The translations under genes were made by a program, and so were the position numbers. Below, in pieces: positions 61,501 through 64,000 of a DNA stretch of 64,000 nucleotides. Each line of letters begins with the position of its first letter. Within the stretch, counting starts at the first letter, position 1. The notes under the pieces are model-generated. The model was not told the origin of the DNA and searched no databases. It worked only from the letters and a program-made list of their open reading frames with translations. The stretch comes from Colletes latitarsis (Eukaryota > Arthropoda > Insecta > Hymenoptera > Colletidae), in contig NC_135141.1 of assembly GCF_051014445.1 (NCBI RefSeq), positions 27,489,422 to 27,553,421 on the forward strand, written 5' to 3'.

Positions 61501-64000
61501 GCAATAATAATTTGTACCGTCGAATCATATTTATTGCAATTTTTTTGCTCCCGGCTATTTTGAACGCCACTGTAACGACTTCCAGCCACGCGAGATCTAG
61601 AAATTCGCCGAATCTGAAAATAAGCATAAACTTTTAATCGGGAATAAAATTGGTATTACGTTAACGTTTACTTTCTTGTCTACATCATACATAAATAGCG
61701 TAGCTTCATAATCAATATAGTAGATGCGACCTCACAACGACAGTTGACAATTTTTATTTTAGGAAGATTAGATTGCAGTGACGATCGTCAACTGATATTC
61801 ATCAATTACAATTTGATCACGATAGTTCTATCATTTTGATAAATTGTTTTTAACGTTGTATATAAATAATTTAATACTATAATCTATAGATAGTTGCGAA
61901 TAAGATACGATGGTTCTCGTTCTACAAGGTATTAACGATACTTAGCCAGATCGCAGTCGTTTAATTGTTGCCGAGTAATTTAACGATACCTTAAGAGGTC
62001 CTCCTAGCAGGACGCTGTCGCTTACTTATATCACGAACTCACGAAACAATTTCCTGCTTTCGTAAAATTACCGGTGACTCGCGATTCCGAAGGTTGCAGT
62101 CAAGCAAAAAGTACTTCCGAGGTAATCAGCTTTCCATCATTAATCTCGTGACAACTGCGGCTCCGCAGGAATCCTGTAACGAGACGAAATATCTCAATAT
62201 CCGCGTTTCCTTTTCCACGACGTTAATCTTCCTCCGCAATACAATTTTAAAATGTCCATTTTACGTTTAGTTTTCGAACGATAGACTCGCCCGTCCCCGC
62301 AGATAATTTCATCGCCCCGGTGGTCCCGTTCTAAAGCGCGCAAAGAGCAGATCGATTATTATTCCACGCGTGTTCTACATAGTACTACGATAAATACCGC
62401 TATCGTAGTTTTGTGACCGTTAGTTAGATAACGGTCGAAACGTGACTGCCGATGATCTTGATTTCTTACCCTCCTAATTGAAGTAACTAAAACGTAGGAC
62501 ACAGGGGACTACCCTCGTTTACAAGTTTCCTTTTCTTTACGCTCAAGTATCAAAAATACACACGGTGAATCAAAGTCACGACAATTGCGTGTCACGGTGA
62601 TAAGATTTGGTTTGCAACCATACAGGGAAGCGCGGGGTGTCTCGACGATGACGGTGAAACGAAGTCTTGGGCCAGGAATAAACCACACTGGGCGCAAAAA
62701 TACTGCCAGCGAGCGTAACGTTCGCGAATGAGGGTTGCAGCAACGTGGAATTTTTCGAGAGCGCGCATTTTCTTCGACGGGCGAACCTGCGACGGAAAAC
62801 GAGCCGCAATAAAGTTTACAGCGCCGACTCCCGTGTATTTATAGCTGGTCATTTCCGCGAGGATCCTCCCGTAATTCTCGGCCCGAACGACTCTGGACGT
62901 CGACGATTCGTTTCGGCTTTTTCCCCATCCACTCCGGGTGAAACTTGTTCTCGGAGCTACGAAGCGAGCCTCTCCTCGCGGCTTCTCGTGCCTCGCATCG
63001 TCGAAGAGTCGTAGGAGCTGCGAGAAAACAAGAGAAAATTAATCTAGACAACAAGAGTGGTAGAAATTGCAAGAAGACTAAGGTAGAAACTCCGTCGAGC
63101 GACGAGGAACGAGGGTAGGCACCCCTAAGAGAACGAAAATCAATCGATTCGTTGAATATATTCAACGCTCTTACATTTTCGTACGGCAACTAAATCCGTG
63201 GAATGTTTTCCGCCCTTCATATTTCATGATCTTTGAAGAAATGCTACCCAAGGTCGGCAAATATGAATCTTTCAGTGATGAAACCCTGTTAAATAATTTA
63301 GGAACTTATGCCGCGAGTCGTTAGCAACGTCTATTTTCGTCTCGCAATTTGCATGGAAGTTCAAGTTGAAGCTGCTGGCCCATTGATCACCCAGGGCGAT
63401 CGTGCACCTCGTACACGACGTGTCAAGTTCACTCTGACGTAACATCGACGTCTACGTGGACGATGACCGGTCGCGGGGGCGAAGAGAACTCGACGAATGC
63501 GTCTGAATATACATACAACATTAGACAGTGTTTCGATCGGTGGCCAACGCCGACTATAGGAAAAACCACCACCCACCCTTGAAACTACCATCCCTCAAGT
63601 GTCAGTAGCGTGCCGTCTGTTGTTGCTATTGCACGAGTTTCCGCTGTCCAACCGGAGTACAAGGTTGTTCGAGTTTTATACCAGTTGATTGGGTATCCAC
63701 TTCGCGGATAAGAAAAGAAGAGGGTTCTGATAAGAATTCTGGGATCCTCCAGGGTCGGTGATAGCGAAGAAATCGATCTATTATCAGAGAGTTGATCGAC
63801 GAGCCAGTGGCACGCGTTCGAGTAATGGAACACTTTTGAACGATCCATGAAATTTCGAATGTAAGCGAATTTCACTTGCGTTTACAGATCCATTGTTTCA
63901 AACTTTCCTCGATATTTACTTGAAAAAGCTAAACCGCGCGAAAGAGCTGTACCATGTATAGAGGAATCTGATCCTACCTCGTAATGTAATATCGTGCAAA
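58549..64000. other. Intergenic or intronic sequence, no gene supported
   Basis: CpG-dense stretches at about 59,960-60,300 and 62,700-63,160 stand out from AT-rich surroundings and may be regulatory. Frames of 70-126 aa there overlap on both strands. A TTTCTATTTGCAG acceptor-like site at 61,118 opens a 41-codon frame to a stop at 61241, with no family match, so it is only a weak candidate exon. A possible LINE tail lies at 60,388-60,425. Confidence 0.4.
60388..60425 (+). mobile_element. Possible non-LTR retrotransposon tail fragment
   Basis: The words ACTAGCTTTCGTCCGCTGC and TTCGCTCGTC resemble the ACTAGCTTTTGCCCGCG.CTTCG motif often seen near 3' ends of insect RTE-type LINEs. Only this short motif is recognisable. 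Boundaries and orientation are uncertain. Confidence 0.3.

Noticed and set aside
1..64000. tRNA, rRNA and CRISPR features
   Set aside because: I looked for T-arm GGTTCGAATCC-like boxes with matching A boxes and for regularly spaced repeats; none were convincing, and CRISPR arrays are not expected in an insect nuclear genome.

Overview
The window is nuclear DNA of an insect, most likely a hymenopteran (bee, wasp or ant). The evidence is small GT-AG introns, AT-rich noncoding sequence broken by CpG-dense patches, 1:1 orthologues of metazoan housekeeping genes, and a repeat family ending in the (T)ATACAGGGTGTTCG motif that is common in insect genomes. All exon models were built by eye from splice sites, reading phase and family conservation. 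No transcript data or database search was available.

Layout. 1-9.4 kb holds no convincing gene; it has a decayed LINE reverse-transcriptase fragment (1349-1722) and a fragment of a 143-bp-unit repeat (3085-3450). 9.46-12.78 kb (+) is a six-exon single-pass membrane protein with a signal peptide, one Ig domain and one FN3 domain; a 200-bp inverted-repeat MITE sits in its second intron. 12.8-17.65 kb is AT-rich and gene-free. 17.69-18.50 kb (-) is the RNA exosome cap subunit Rrp40/EXOSC3. It shares a short divergent promoter with the next gene. 19.8-33.1 kb (+) is Srrm234, an SRm300/Cwc21-type splicing co-activator with a large RS region. 35.27-36.18 kb (-) is a PXMP2/Mpv17-family peroxisomal membrane protein. 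37.10-37.60 kb (+) is a C19orf53 (UPF0390) small basic protein. 38.53-44.45 kb (-) is a complete class I myosin in 20 coding exons (1061 aa). 44.5-64 kb shows no convincing coding exon; it carries a nested repeat block (50.8-52.6 kb), a ~1.05-kb terminal-inverted-repeat element (57.5-58.55 kb), a possible LINE tail and several CpG-dense patches. It may be upstream regulatory DNA or 5'-UTR intron of the myosin or of a gene outside the window.

The most interesting locus is Srrm234. Its 3' end offers two mutually exclusive last exons. The proximal one gives a plain RS tail. The distal one completes the eMIC domain, the module of Srrm3/4 that drives neuronal microexon splicing. The same gene carries a candidate 42-nt poison exon with an in-frame stop, and an orphan consensus donor between the two last exons that could define a 6-nt microexon. 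Together these suggest several layers of splicing control on a splicing regulator.
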